A DNA stretch of 64,000 nucleotides from Tamlana sp038148895 (GTDB lineage Bacteria > Bacteroidota > Bacteroidia > Flavobacteriales > Flavobacteriaceae), in assembly GCA_038148895.1 (NCBI GenBank), contig JBBVGQ010000004.1; one strand, 5' to 3'. Every line of letters begins with the position of its first letter. Positions within the stretch are counted from its first letter, which is position 1. Under the pieces are notes generated by a model. It was not told the origin of the DNA and did not search any database. It saw nothing but the letters and a program-made list of their open reading frames with translations. A program made the position numbers and the translations under genes. Below are positions 33,946-42,608 of the stretch, in pieces.

Positions 33946-36183
33946 ATGAAATCATTTTTAAGCGCATTGCTGTTATTGGTAATCGCGAATCTATACAGTC
34001 AAAATAGTATTCAGGGCATCGTGACGGATGCCGAAACAAATGAACCATTGGAGTTCGCCAACATTTATATTTCCGACCTTGAAAAAGGAACGGTTACAAA
34101 TGCCAAAGGAGCATTTTATATTGAAAACATTGCCCCAGGGAACCATAACATTGTGGTTTCTATTATGGGCTATGAAACCAAATCCTTTAAAATTACGGTA
34201 CCAACAACCCAACAAATGTCCATTGCCTTAGAACCGTCGGCCATTGAAATGGAAAGCATTATCATTTCAACACCATTCCACAAATTACAGAGCGAGAATG
34301 TGATGAAAGTAGAGCAAAAATCGGTTGACGATTTAAAGGCCAACGGAGCTGTTACCCTTTCGGACGGTATTACCAATATTGCAGGGGTGGAAAGTGTTTC
34401 CACGGGTTTGGGCATTGGCAAACCTGTTATTCGTGGACTCAGTTCTAACCGTGTTTTAGTTTATACACAGGGCGTTCGCCTAGAAAACCAACAATTTGGT
34501 GACGAACATGGATTAGGCTTAAATTCCGCTGGTGTTGAGAGTGTTGAAGTCATAAAAGGTCCCGCCTCTTTGCTTTACGGTAGCGACGCTCTTGGTGGAG
34601 TACTTTATTTAAATCCTGAGCGATTTGCACAAAATAATACTTCGTCAGGCGATATTAGTGGCAACTATTTTAGCAATACCCATGGTTTTAGTTCTAACGC
34701 AGGGTACAAAGCTTCTGAAGACAATTTTAAATTCCTGTTCCGTGGAAGTATTACCGAACACGCCGACTACAATACAAAACCTTACAGGGTGACCAACACG
34801 CGCTTTAAGGAAGAAGATTTTAAAGCCGGAATAGGCTATCAAAACAATAGTTTTAAAACAGAATTCCGTTACAACCTCAACCACTCAAAATTGGGCATTC
34901 CAGAAGAAATAGGTGAACAATCGTTGAGCAAAACACCCCTTCTGCCCTTTCAGGATATTACCAACCACGTGTTCAGTTCAAAATCCACTTGGTTTTTAAA
35001 CAAGTCCAAGTTGGATATCAATCTGGGTTACATTTACAACGACAGAAAGGAATTTGAGGAACACCATCATGAAGAGGACGGCCTGATTGAACATCATGAC
35101 GAAGAGCACGAAGAGGAAGAACACGAAGACGAACCTTTGGAAGCTGCCCTTCACATGAAATTAAAAACCGCCAATTACGACGTAAAATACCACTTAACCG
35201 AATTGGGAAAATTTGAAACCATTGTAGGCGTTCAGGGCATGCACCAAGTAAATGGCAATTACGGCGAGGAGCAATTGATTCCTGATGCCACCACAAACGA
35301 CATTGGTCTATTGGCAACCTCGCACATCCATTTTGAAAAGGTTGATGTACAATTGGGCGCACGTTTTGATAATCGAGCGATTTTGGTTTTACATGGTATG
35401 GAGAGAAACTTCAACAGTTTTAACGGCGCTTTTGGTGTAAAAACAGATATGGCAAAAAACCTGACCTTAAGAATCAATCTGGCAACGGGCTTTCGGGCAC
35501 CCAATCTATCGGAACTCACTTCCGATGGAACGCACGAAGGTACCAACCGTTACGAAATTGGTAATGCTGAGCTTAAAAGCGAACAAAACTTTCAAACCGA
35601 TGTGGCTTTAGAACTCAAAAACGAGCATATCGAATTGTTTGCCAACGGCTTTTACAATACCATAAACAACTACATTTTTCTGTCGCCAAACGGTGATTTT
35701 GTAAACGAAGACCCCGTATTTTTATATGTACAGGACGATGCCCATCTGTATGGGGGTGAAATTGGTTTCCATTTGCACCCACACCCGTTGGATTGGTTGC
35801 ATTTTGAAAGCAGTTTTGAAACCGTTACCGGAATGCAACAAAACGATACCTATTTGCCTTTAATCCCTGCCAATAGTTTAAGCAATGTGGTACGCATGGA
35901 ATTTGAAAAACCATGGGTTAAAAAAGGTTATGCCTTTGTAAAATTGCGTAGTACTTTTAAACAAACCAAGGTAAGCACATTTGAAACGGCCACAGATGGC
36001 TATAATTTGTTAAGCGCTGGATTAGGCGGTAGCTTTACATTGTTTAACAAAGAACTTTCTGTTGCCATTTCAGGAAACAATTTAACCGATAAAACCTATA
36101 TAAACCACCTATCTCGATTAAAGCCCGACGGCATTTTTAATATGGGTAGAAACTTTATGTTTGGGGTAAATTATAAGTTGTAA
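33946..36183 (+). CDS. TonB-dependent receptor with His/Glu-rich loop (ZnuD-like)
   Basis: 745 residues. Signal peptide (LLLVIANLYSQ), a CarboxypepD_reg-like domain at about 22-100 (GIVTDAETNEPLEFANIYI), a plug at about 110-225 (GVESVEVIKGPASLLYGSDALGG), then a 22-strand-type barrel ending in FMFGVNYKL. Near residues 371-397 an extracellular loop holds runs such as EEHHHEEDG and EHHDEEHEEEEHEDE. Neisserial ZnuD has a comparable His-rich zinc-capturing loop, so a divalent-metal substrate is likely, with zinc the best guess. The adjacent small gene encodes a His-rich exported protein. A terminator with an inserted repeat follows. Confidence 0.88.
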   Translation: MKSFLSALLLLVIANLYSQNSIQGIVTDAETNEPLEFANIYISDLEKGTVTNAKGAFYIENIAPGNHNIVVSIMGYETKSFKITVPTTQQMSIALEPSAIEMESIIISTPFHKLQSENVMKVEQKSVDDLKANGAVTLSDGITNIAGVESVSTGLGIGKPVIRGLSSNRVLVYTQGVRLENQQFGDEHGLGLNSAGVESVEVIKGPASLLYGSDALGGVLYLNPERFAQNNTSSGDISGNYFSNTHGFSSNAGYKASEDNFKFLFRGSITEHADYNTKPYRVTNTRFKEEDFKAGIGYQNNSFKTEFRYNLNHSKLGIPEEIGEQSLSKTPLLPFQDITNHVFSSKSTWFLNKSKLDINLGYIYNDRKEFEEHHHEEDGLIEHHDEEHEEEEHEDEPLEAALHMKLKTANYDVKYHLTELGKFETIVGVQGMHQVNGNYGEEQLIPDATTNDIGLLATSHIHFEKVDVQLGARFDNRAILVLHGMERNFNSFNGAFGVKTDMAKNLTLRINLATGFRAPNLSELTSDGTHEGTNRYEIGNAELKSEQNFQTDVALELKNEHIELFANGFYNTINNYIFLSPNGDFVNEDPVFLYVQDDAHLYGGEIGFHLHPHPLDWLHFESSFETVTGMQQNDTYLPLIPANSLSNVVRMEFEKPWVKKGYAFVKLRSTFKQTKVSTFETATDGYNLLSAGLGGSFTLFNKELSVAISGNNLTDKTYINHLSRLKPDGIFNMGRNFMFGVNYKL

Positions 36184-36195
36184 AGTTATATTTAA

Positions 36196-36350
36196 AATGA
36201 GGGTGTCTAAAAAATAACGTCATTGCGAGGAGCAGAGCGAGGAAGCAATCTTTTAAATTTAAACTCCTATTTAACAGATTACTTCACCACGCCAAAAAGC
36301 GTGATTTGTAATGACGGAATATTAAAATCATTTAAACACCCTCATTTTTT
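36196..36350 (+). terminator. TonB receptor terminator split by an inserted palindrome
   Basis: AATGAGGGTGTCTAAA (36196-36211) and TTTAAACACCCTCATT (36331-36346) are inverted repeats matching at 15 of 16 positions, followed by T to 36350, which is the layout of a terminator. The loop, however, is 119 bases and contains the 99-bp palindromic element at 36218-36316. The most economical reading is insertion of that element into the loop. Confidence 0.6.
36218..36316. repeat. Palindromic dispersed repeat (REP/MITE-like), 99 bp
   Basis: The element begins CGTCATTGCGAGGAGCAGAG and ends with the inverted form AATGACG, with sub-motifs GAAGCAATCT on the left and AGATTACTTC on the right that also pair. 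The right arm (CACGCCAAAAAGCGTG) forms its own small hairpin. GTCATTGCGAGGA...GAAGCAATC sequences recur as dispersed intergenic repeats in many bacteria. No transposase is encoded here, so it would move in trans if mobile. Confidence 0.75.
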
Positions 36351-36445
36351 CTTTGAAAGAAAAAACTTGACTTTGTAAAAATTTTCAGCTAAATTCGTTT
36401 ATCTCTATTGAACATTTCTTCGATATTAAAACTGCATAAATTAAC

Positions 36446-37066
36446 ATGAAATACACCATTCTTATATTATTGATTTGTTCAAAACTAACTGCACAATCAA
36501 TTACAAAATATTTCGATTTAAATGGTAAAGAAATAACTTCAGAAAAATTCAACGAAAACCGAGTTACAAAAAAAACAGTTTATGGTTATCACATTACTGA
36601 TACGATTTCGGAATATAGAATTGTCAATCGCTCAGAACTGGGAAAATTAGACAAACAAACTTTTGACACATTAAAGTCAATGACAAAACCGTCCGAGCAA
36701 AAAGAATTTTGGATATATATTTTTTATCCAGGGGTTGACCGTTGTAATAAAATCGGAAGGAAATCTACTTGGAATATTTTCCAAGATGATTTTGAACTGG
36801 AATTGAATAAAATTGGGACTTACGAAATCCAATGGTTAGCAAAAACTCAGGATAATAATTTAAGAGATTACACGAATAGCAAGACCAGCTGGAAAATCGA
36901 TCCTGCACATTTTTTTGAAAGCACATTCTTCAATTTACACTACCCATGTTTTAGCTCAGTTATAGTAGATAAAGAAGGCAACTATGTCATCAACAAAGCT
37001 GAGTTTGGAAAAAACCAAGTTTGGGATGCCGTAAAAAAACTTAAGAAGTTAAAAAGGAACAATTAA
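36446..37066 (+). CDS. Secreted protein of unknown function
   Basis: 206 residues with a signal peptide (MKYTILILLICSKLTAQ). The segment KYFDLNGKEITSEKFNENRVT resembles the first part of periplasmic proteins related to TonB-like energy transducers, and DKEGNYVINKAEFGKNQVWDAVKKLKKLKRN at the C-terminus is amphipathic and basic, but the typical TonB C-terminal fold is not evident. It is A/T-rich, stands alone between the repeat-bearing terminator and the convergent guaB, and may be acquired. The function is not assigned. Confidence 0.65.
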   Translation: MKYTILILLICSKLTAQSITKYFDLNGKEITSEKFNENRVTKKTVYGYHITDTISEYRIVNRSELGKLDKQTFDTLKSMTKPSEQKEFWIYIFYPGVDRCNKIGRKSTWNIFQDDFELELNKIGTYEIQWLAKTQDNNLRDYTNSKTSWKIDPAHFFESTFFNLHYPCFSSVIVDKEGNYVINKAEFGKNQVWDAVKKLKKLKRNN

Positions 37067-37090
37067 CTCTACTTAATAAATTTTAAAAAA

Positions 37091-38563
37091 CTACCTCGAA
37101 TAATTAGGGGACTCGTTGGTAATGGCAACATCGTGTGGGTGGCTTTCGTTAATACCGCTAGCCGTAATTTTCACAAATTGCCCAGTTTCCTTTAAGGTTT
37201 CAATGTCTTTGGCGCCACAATAGCCCATACCGGCACGTAAACCGCCAATAAATTGGTGTATGCTTTCGTATAGTTCACCTTTATAAGGCACGCGACCCAC
37301 AATACCTTCAGGCACCAGTTTTTTAATATCGTCTTCCACATCTTGGAAATAGCGGTCTTTACTGCCTTCTTTCATGGCCTCAACAGAGCCCATACCGCGA
37401 TAAGATTTGAATTTTCTGCCTTCGTAAATAATGGTTTCCCCTGGAGATTCTTTGGTTCCTGCCAATAATGAGCCTAACATAACCGTATCGGCACCAGCAG
37501 CAATAGCTTTAGGGATATCACCCGTATAACGGATACCGCCATCGGCAATTACCGGAACACCCGAACCTTTTATGGCTGCTGAAACTTCCAATACCGCGGA
37601 AAACTGAGGAAAACCTACACCCGCAACCACACGCGTAGTACAAATAGAACCTGGACCTATACCTACTTTTACGGCATCGGCACCAGCTTCAACCAAATAT
37701 TTGGCGGCTGCCCCAGTAGCAATATTACCAACAATAACATCCAACTCCGGGAATTTGGCTTTTACTTCTTTTAAAACGCTTACCACACCTTTGGTATGCC
37801 CATGTGCGGTATCAATAACCACGGCATCAACACCTGCATTTACCAATGCTTCAGCACGCACAACGGCATCGGCAGTTACGCCCAACGCAGCCGCAACACG
37901 TAAACGTCCGTATTTATCTTTATTGGCATTTGGTTTTTGGGTAACCTTGGTAATATCTCTAAACGTAATTAATCCTGATAATTTATAATCTTCATCAACA
38001 ATCAATAACTTTTCAATTTTATTTTCTTGTAGGATGATTTCGGCATCACGTAACGAGGTTCCTATAGGTGCCGTAACCAGGTTTTCACCTGTCATCACCT
38101 CAACAATTGGTTTTTTGTTATCGTGCTCAAAACGTAAATCGCGGTTGGTAACAATACCTTTTAATGTTCCGTTGTTATCCACAATAGGAATTCCCCCAAT
38201 ACTGTGTTCTGCCATAGACGCTTTCGCATCACGAACGGTTGCCTTCATCGGCAAAGTAACTGGGTCGATGATCATACCACTTTCAGCACGTTTTACACGT
38301 CTTACCTTTAGTGCCTGCTGTTCAATGGTCATGTTTTTGTGCAACACCCCAATACCACCTTCTTGCGCCATCGCAATGGCCATTCTACTTTCGGTAACCG
38401 TATCCATAGCTGCTGAAATAATCGGTACATTAATGGTAATATTTCGCGTTAATTTGGATTGGATATTGACTTCGCGCGGGAGAACTTCAGAAAATGCTGG
38501 AACTAAAAGAACGTCGTCATAAGTTAAACCTTCGCCGACAATTTTGTTTTGATGTGCAGTCAT
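37091..38563 (-). CDS. guaB: IMP dehydrogenase
   Basis: 490 residues. Converts IMP to XMP with NAD, the committed step of GMP synthesis. N-terminal barrel start LTYDDVLLVPAFSEVLPREV; tandem CBS domains at about 95-205 (IPIVDNNGTLKGIVTNRDLR and LLIVDEDYKLSGLITFRDI); the catalytic Cys near 306 in VGIGPGSICTTR; the flap with RGMGSVEAM; and the C-terminal GGLRAGMGYCGA. It is complete and of typical length. The start follows a promoter at 38590-38597 and an inverted repeat near the transcription start. It converges with the 36446-37066 gene and appears to be monocistronic. Confidence 0.96.
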   Translation of the reverse strand: MTAHQNKIVGEGLTYDDVLLVPAFSEVLPREVNIQSKLTRNITINVPIISAAMDTVTESRMAIAMAQEGGIGVLHKNMTIEQQALKVRRVKRAESGMIIDPVTLPMKATVRDAKASMAEHSIGGIPIVDNNGTLKGIVTNRDLRFEHDNKKPIVEVMTGENLVTAPIGTSLRDAEIILQENKIEKLLIVDEDYKLSGLITFRDITKVTQKPNANKDKYGRLRVAAALGVTADAVVRAEALVNAGVDAVVIDTAHGHTKGVVSVLKEVKAKFPELDVIVGNIATGAAAKYLVEAGADAVKVGIGPGSICTTRVVAGVGFPQFSAVLEVSAAIKGSGVPVIADGGIRYTGDIPKAIAAGADTVMLGSLLAGTKESPGETIIYEGRKFKSYRGMGSVEAMKEGSKDRYFQDVEDDIKKLVPEGIVGRVPYKGELYESIHQFIGGLRAGMGYCGAKDIETLKETGQFVKITASGINESHPHDVAITNESPNYSR

Positions 38564-38566
38564 GAT

Positions 38567-38597
38567 GCAATTACGATTATAATTGCGTGCAAATATA
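38567..38597 (-). promoter_or_regulatory. guaB promoter with overlapping inverted repeat
   Basis: The minus strand has TATATTTG (38590-38597, TAnnTTTG). Just downstream, GCAATTA (38567-38573) and TAATTGC (38580-38586) form a perfect 7-bp inverted repeat with a 6-base gap, covering the predicted transcription start and leader. It could be an operator for purine control or a small hairpin. No -33 match is clear. Confidence 0.45.
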
Positions 38598-38637
38598 CAA
38601 TATTATATCAATTTAATGGCTAATTTTTCATCTTCAT

Positions 38638-41397
38638 CTAACGAGGTCTGCCACGGAAACCTCCACGGCCTCCTCCTCTAAAGTCCCTGCGCCCATCCAT
38701 CATATTTTGGCCTGCAAATTTGCCAAATTTGTATACAAAAGTGACCATAAAATATTGCTCTAAAATCATGTTTTCCACATCACGAATGGAAGTTTCGGTT
38801 ACCGAACGATTAAAGCCATTGTTTTTGCCAAGAATATCATACCCCACCAAAGTTAGCGTTGCTTTCTTTTCAAACATGGTCATGCCCAAACCAGCGTTCC
38901 AAAATATGGCGGCTCCATCAAAATCGTCGCCCACCCTACTGTTATAGCGATAGGATAATTTATTGGTGAAAAAGGCATCCTTTAGGAAAAATACCGAGGA
39001 TTCAAGTCTTAAATTTTGAACAAAAAAGTCGTTATCATTAAAGGCATCTGTATTATACGTGGTATTTGTTAAACCGTAACTGTACGATGAACTAATCTCT
39101 ATTTTTTTGTCATATGAATAGCTAAACGACAATGAAGGCCTTAGTGTATTGGTTTTTGCCGTAAACTTTATGGCATTTTGAATAGATCTGATATTTCTAT
39201 AATCACCATTCATCCTTAAGCTAATGTTGTAATTGGTTTTCTTGTTTAAAAACGATTTTGAAATCCCTGCATTACCCGAAAAAGTATAATCACCATTAAT
39301 ATTCTCAAAAGTAGTATAGCGGATTAAATCGGTGTCTGTAATGGTGGAATTGATGATTTTGTCGTTGACAAAAGTAGCTTCTGCGCCAGCACTTAAACTT
39401 ATTTTGTTAGCGGCCAGATTATTTTGGTAACCAAAATCAATATTATGGCTCACACCAGGTTTTAAGTCTGGATTTCCTGTAACTATATTGGTAATATTGC
39501 TAACATTGGCGATAGGCTGCAATTGGTTGACGTTGGGCAAATCAACATTTTGTCTGTAGTCCAAAGAAATATTTTTATAGCCTTTTTCGTCGCGATAGCG
39601 GATTCTACCATTGTAGGTTAAATATTGAAAATCGTTTTTAAAATTTCGGGCTTCAATAATGTTATCGGTATATTTTCTGAATGTATTGGTATGAGTGGCA
39701 CCAATTTCAAAACGAAAATCATTATGGTCGTAGCGCAATCTCAGAGACGGACTTACTGTAGTAGAAACGTATCGGCTATCAATACTTATTTGGTCATTAA
39801 AGCTATCATATTCCTGGGTGTCTTCATTGAAATCGTAAATACTTTTTTCATCAACTTGCGTATTCACCGTGGCATTATAGCCAGGAATTATTCTAAAATC
39901 CGGCAATATTTCTTTGCTCCATCGACCATAAAAACCAATTCGTGAGCCCGAATTATTGGTGGTTGAAACCTGATCTTGAATGATGTCTTCGGCACTGCTT
40001 TCCAATTCATTTCTGGAATAGTTAGAGCCCTCACTATCTTGCTTATCAAAATTGGTATTAAATCCTATGACCAAAAAATCGCGTCGTCCACCTAACCGCG
40101 AAGCCACATTAAAATCGTTATTAATGGAATAATTGGAGCTTGAAGAACTATTAGTTGAAAAATACTTGCTTACCAAATCACCGTTTTCATATTCTGAAAT
40201 CCTATCGGTAGTAGAAAATGCATCATTATTGGACGCATTAAATCTGGTATTATTGGATACCCGAACTTGTTTTCTAGAGGCTTCATTTTTTGGTTTAATG
40301 AGAAACCTCAGCTCTGAGCCTGCATTATGGCTATCGGAGTCGTTGTAGCTGCTACTATTGGAATTGGTGATATAGTTGAAATCGGGTAAAAAGTTTTCTG
40401 AATAGCTTTTCTGTGCCCTATCCGTATTTTGAGCACTGTAACGGTAATCAGCATTTATACGGGTTTCATTCCATTTTCCTTTGGCAAAATTGGCACCTAT
40501 AAAATCAGATTCAATATAGCCCGTACTGGAAGTTGCATCGGGCAACGAATTAAAACCGCGGGTCATATTGATGTTGTTTGTTCCCATAATAACGCCTAAC
40601 TGTTTGCCCTCAATGAGCTGAAATAAATTGGCGTTGGCCTGATATTTTTCATCGGTACCGTAACCCACATTAACATCACCAAAATAAGCCCTATTTTTAC
40701 CCTTCTTAATTTTTAAGTTGATTTCCTTGGTGCCAGAATCTGATTCTTCACCAGTAAACTTTTGGGTGTCGGTTTTATAATCTGTTACTTGAACTTTGCT
40801 AACGGCATTACTCGGAATGTTCTTTAGTGCCACATCGCCTCTTCTGTCTCCAAAAAACTCCATACCGTCAACGTTTATTGCTTCAACCTCAATACCATTG
40901 TACGTTATGCCGCCATCCATGTCTATTTCAACGCCAGGCAATTTTCTTAGTAAATCTTCAACCATATCATTGGGCATGGTTTTAAAACTATCGGCATTAT
41001 ATTCTATCGTATCCTTTTTAATGACCACCGGAGGTGCTTTACCAACTACTGAAATTTCATTTAATTCCTCAACCTGATTTTCCAAAGTAATCACACCCAA
41101 ATTTAATTGGTCGCCATTGGGCACATCAATCTCTTTTGTATAAGGCTTATAGCCTAAATAAGCAATGTTGAAAATGGCTTTTTTATCCTCCTCTGCATTG
41201 ACTTGAAGTGAAAACTCACCCTTTTTATTGGTGATGCCGTAAGACATCGGCACACTATCTGAAATACTTTGGAGGTAAACTGTAGCACCTTCCAAAGACG
41301 TGGAATCTTGGTCTTTAACAATGCCATCCAAAGAAAATTTTTGGGCAAATAAAGTTGAAGAAATCAATAAAAACGAAATGTACAGTAACTTTTTCAA
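38638..41397 (-). CDS. Outer-membrane receptor-like barrel (TonB-type family)
   Basis: 919 residues. Signal peptide (LLISSTLFAQ), CarboxypepD_reg-like domain at about 22-105 (GIVKDQDSTSLEGATVYLQ), plug-like region at about 125-230 (VIKKDTIEYNADSFKTMPND, LLRKLPGVEID, VDGMEFFGD), then a large barrel of the OMP_b-brl_3 type ending at TFVYKFGKF. After the last strand an unusual Arg/Gly-rich tail (DFRGGGRGGFRGRPR) would sit in the periplasm. It lies 78 bp downstream of the 41476-41964 membrane gene on the same strand and may be co-regulated with the porin/FMN cluster. The substrate is unknown; iron or peptides are plausible. Confidence 0.85.
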   Translation of the reverse strand: MKKLLYISFLLISSTLFAQKFSLDGIVKDQDSTSLEGATVYLQSISDSVPMSYGITNKKGEFSLQVNAEEDKKAIFNIAYLGYKPYTKEIDVPNGDQLNLGVITLENQVEELNEISVVGKAPPVVIKKDTIEYNADSFKTMPNDMVEDLLRKLPGVEIDMDGGITYNGIEVEAINVDGMEFFGDRRGDVALKNIPSNAVSKVQVTDYKTDTQKFTGEESDSGTKEINLKIKKGKNRAYFGDVNVGYGTDEKYQANANLFQLIEGKQLGVIMGTNNINMTRGFNSLPDATSSTGYIESDFIGANFAKGKWNETRINADYRYSAQNTDRAQKSYSENFLPDFNYITNSNSSSYNDSDSHNAGSELRFLIKPKNEASRKQVRVSNNTRFNASNNDAFSTTDRISEYENGDLVSKYFSTNSSSSSNYSINNDFNVASRLGGRRDFLVIGFNTNFDKQDSEGSNYSRNELESSAEDIIQDQVSTTNNSGSRIGFYGRWSKEILPDFRIIPGYNATVNTQVDEKSIYDFNEDTQEYDSFNDQISIDSRYVSTTVSPSLRLRYDHNDFRFEIGATHTNTFRKYTDNIIEARNFKNDFQYLTYNGRIRYRDEKGYKNISLDYRQNVDLPNVNQLQPIANVSNITNIVTGNPDLKPGVSHNIDFGYQNNLAANKISLSAGAEATFVNDKIINSTITDTDLIRYTTFENINGDYTFSGNAGISKSFLNKKTNYNISLRMNGDYRNIRSIQNAIKFTAKTNTLRPSLSFSYSYDKKIEISSSYSYGLTNTTYNTDAFNDNDFFVQNLRLESSVFFLKDAFFTNKLSYRYNSRVGDDFDGAAIFWNAGLGMTMFEKKATLTLVGYDILGKNNGFNRSVTETSIRDVENMILEQYFMVTFVYKFGKFAGQNMMDGRRDFRGGGRGGFRGRPR

Positions 41398-41475
41398 GAG
41401 TGGCTATTTGGTTAATCTGTACTATAGACTAAATCAAATACCAATAGTTTAATAACAAACTGTTAAAATGGAGAA

Positions 41476-41964
41476 TTATTTCTTTTGGAGCAGTTGCCAA
41501 AGGATGACGACCACGGCAAGTGAAAATGTAAGTGTCATCAAAACCCCGGAAAGCATAACAATATACTTCATCCAAAGCATGCCTTTCCAGAGCAAATATA
41601 GCCCGCCAAAAGTGAAGACTACTGAGAAAAATGGTTCTACAATTAAAAATAACTTAAACTTTTTTGGAAGCTTTGTTAAGGAAACAATCAAACCCAACAA
41701 GAAGAAAATTATGGACATGGACAGCATGTGATTATGCACCAAAGTGAGCATTTCTTGGTCGCTCTTTTTAAAGCGCATGACTTCAGCTTGCTCATCATCT
41801 TCATTTCCCAAATACTGTTCTTCAATGCCATTTGGGTTTGCGGATGATGTTTCTTCTACAAATAATAACCCGGTGAAAAATCCAAGGCTCAATACAATAA
41901 TAAATGCACCGATCAATAATTTAATCTCTTTTGGAAGCGTAAATATCAATCCGTTTAGTTGCAT
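41476..41964 (-). CDS. Four-helix membrane protein in FMN-binding operon
   Basis: 162 residues. Helix 1 (IGAFIIVLSLGFFTGLLFV) is followed by a periplasmic acidic segment (YLGNEDDEQAEVMRFKKS), then three helices. Helix 2 opens with LTLVHNHMLSMSIIFFLLG, carrying two His that could bind haem or metal. The start ATG directly abuts the TAA of the FMN-binding gene, so translation is coupled. No family name is recognised. With its neighbour it could form an inner-membrane redox or transport unit. Confidence 0.7.
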   Translation of the reverse strand: MQLNGLIFTLPKEIKLLIGAFIIVLSLGFFTGLLFVEETSSANPNGIEEQYLGNEDDEQAEVMRFKKSDQEMLTLVHNHMLSMSIIFFLLGLIVSLTKLPKKFKLFLIVEPFFSVVFTFGGLYLLWKGMLWMKYIVMLSGVLMTLTFSLAVVVILWQLLQKK

Positions 41965-42492
41965 TTACAGAGCGTTTTTATTTTGAAGGATTTTTAAAGA
42001 GGCCATTAGATCGTTCATGGCATTGGTCATAGAACGTACCGAAATGGTGGCACCGGAAATAGCCATAATGTTATCGCCATATTTAAGCTCGTCGCCACCG
42101 GTTTTACCTTCAAATTGCCTGAGCCATCTGGAACTTCCAATTTCACCTCCATACTCTTCACGGTATACCAAAACTTTAGATTTCAATACAATCAGTTCCT
42201 TGTCGAGCAATACTAAATAATCAAATTGGGCCGTTTTACTTGGTGCTTGCGACAAATAAGCATAACCCAAAACGGTGTTATTGGCTTCAATCTTGAAGAA
42301 ATTATCCTTTTCAAACTTTGAAGGTAATTCCTTAGCAATTTCTGGGTTGATGGCAACCTCGGTAAAATCAAAAGCTTCAACACCAAAAACTTTGGTGATT
42401 TCCTTATCTACTTTTTTCTGAATGTTCTGTGGCAAGCCAAAAGACAACATCAGAAATGTTGCAAAAAGTGTTAAAACCGCTTTTATTTTCAT
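41965..42492 (-). CDS. FMN-binding domain protein, periplasmic
   Basis: 175 residues with a signal-like N-terminus (MKIKAVLTLFATFLMLSFG). The domain ends in the flavinylation-type motif MAISGATISVRSMTNAMND. In RnfG/NqrC-like proteins FMN is covalently attached to the Ser/Thr of DxxSGAT by ApbE; here the Asp position is Met (GDNIMAISGAT), although SGAT itself is kept. Other family marks are TAQFDYLVLLDKELIVLKSKVLVYREEYGGEIG. It may be flavinylated weakly or not at all. It lies between the porin gene and the four-helix protein, behind a putative iron-responsive promoter. Confidence 0.85.
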   Translation of the reverse strand: MKIKAVLTLFATFLMLSFGLPQNIQKKVDKEITKVFGVEAFDFTEVAINPEIAKELPSKFEKDNFFKIEANNTVLGYAYLSQAPSKTAQFDYLVLLDKELIVLKSKVLVYREEYGGEIGSSRWLRQFEGKTGGDELKYGDNIMAISGATISVRSMTNAMNDLMASLKILQNKNAL

Positions 42493-42608
42493 GCTACAAA
42501 TGTATTGCTTTTAGTTGTTATTTCAAGAAAAATGACCAAAGGCGAATCGACAAAAATAATTTTGATGATTTGCCTTTGGTTAAGTAGGTTCGGGCTGCCT
42601 AAATTATC

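Noticed and set aside
35018..35546. Minus-strand open frames opposite the TonB receptor
   Set aside because: Caused by the codon bias of the receptor gene; no start context or domain.
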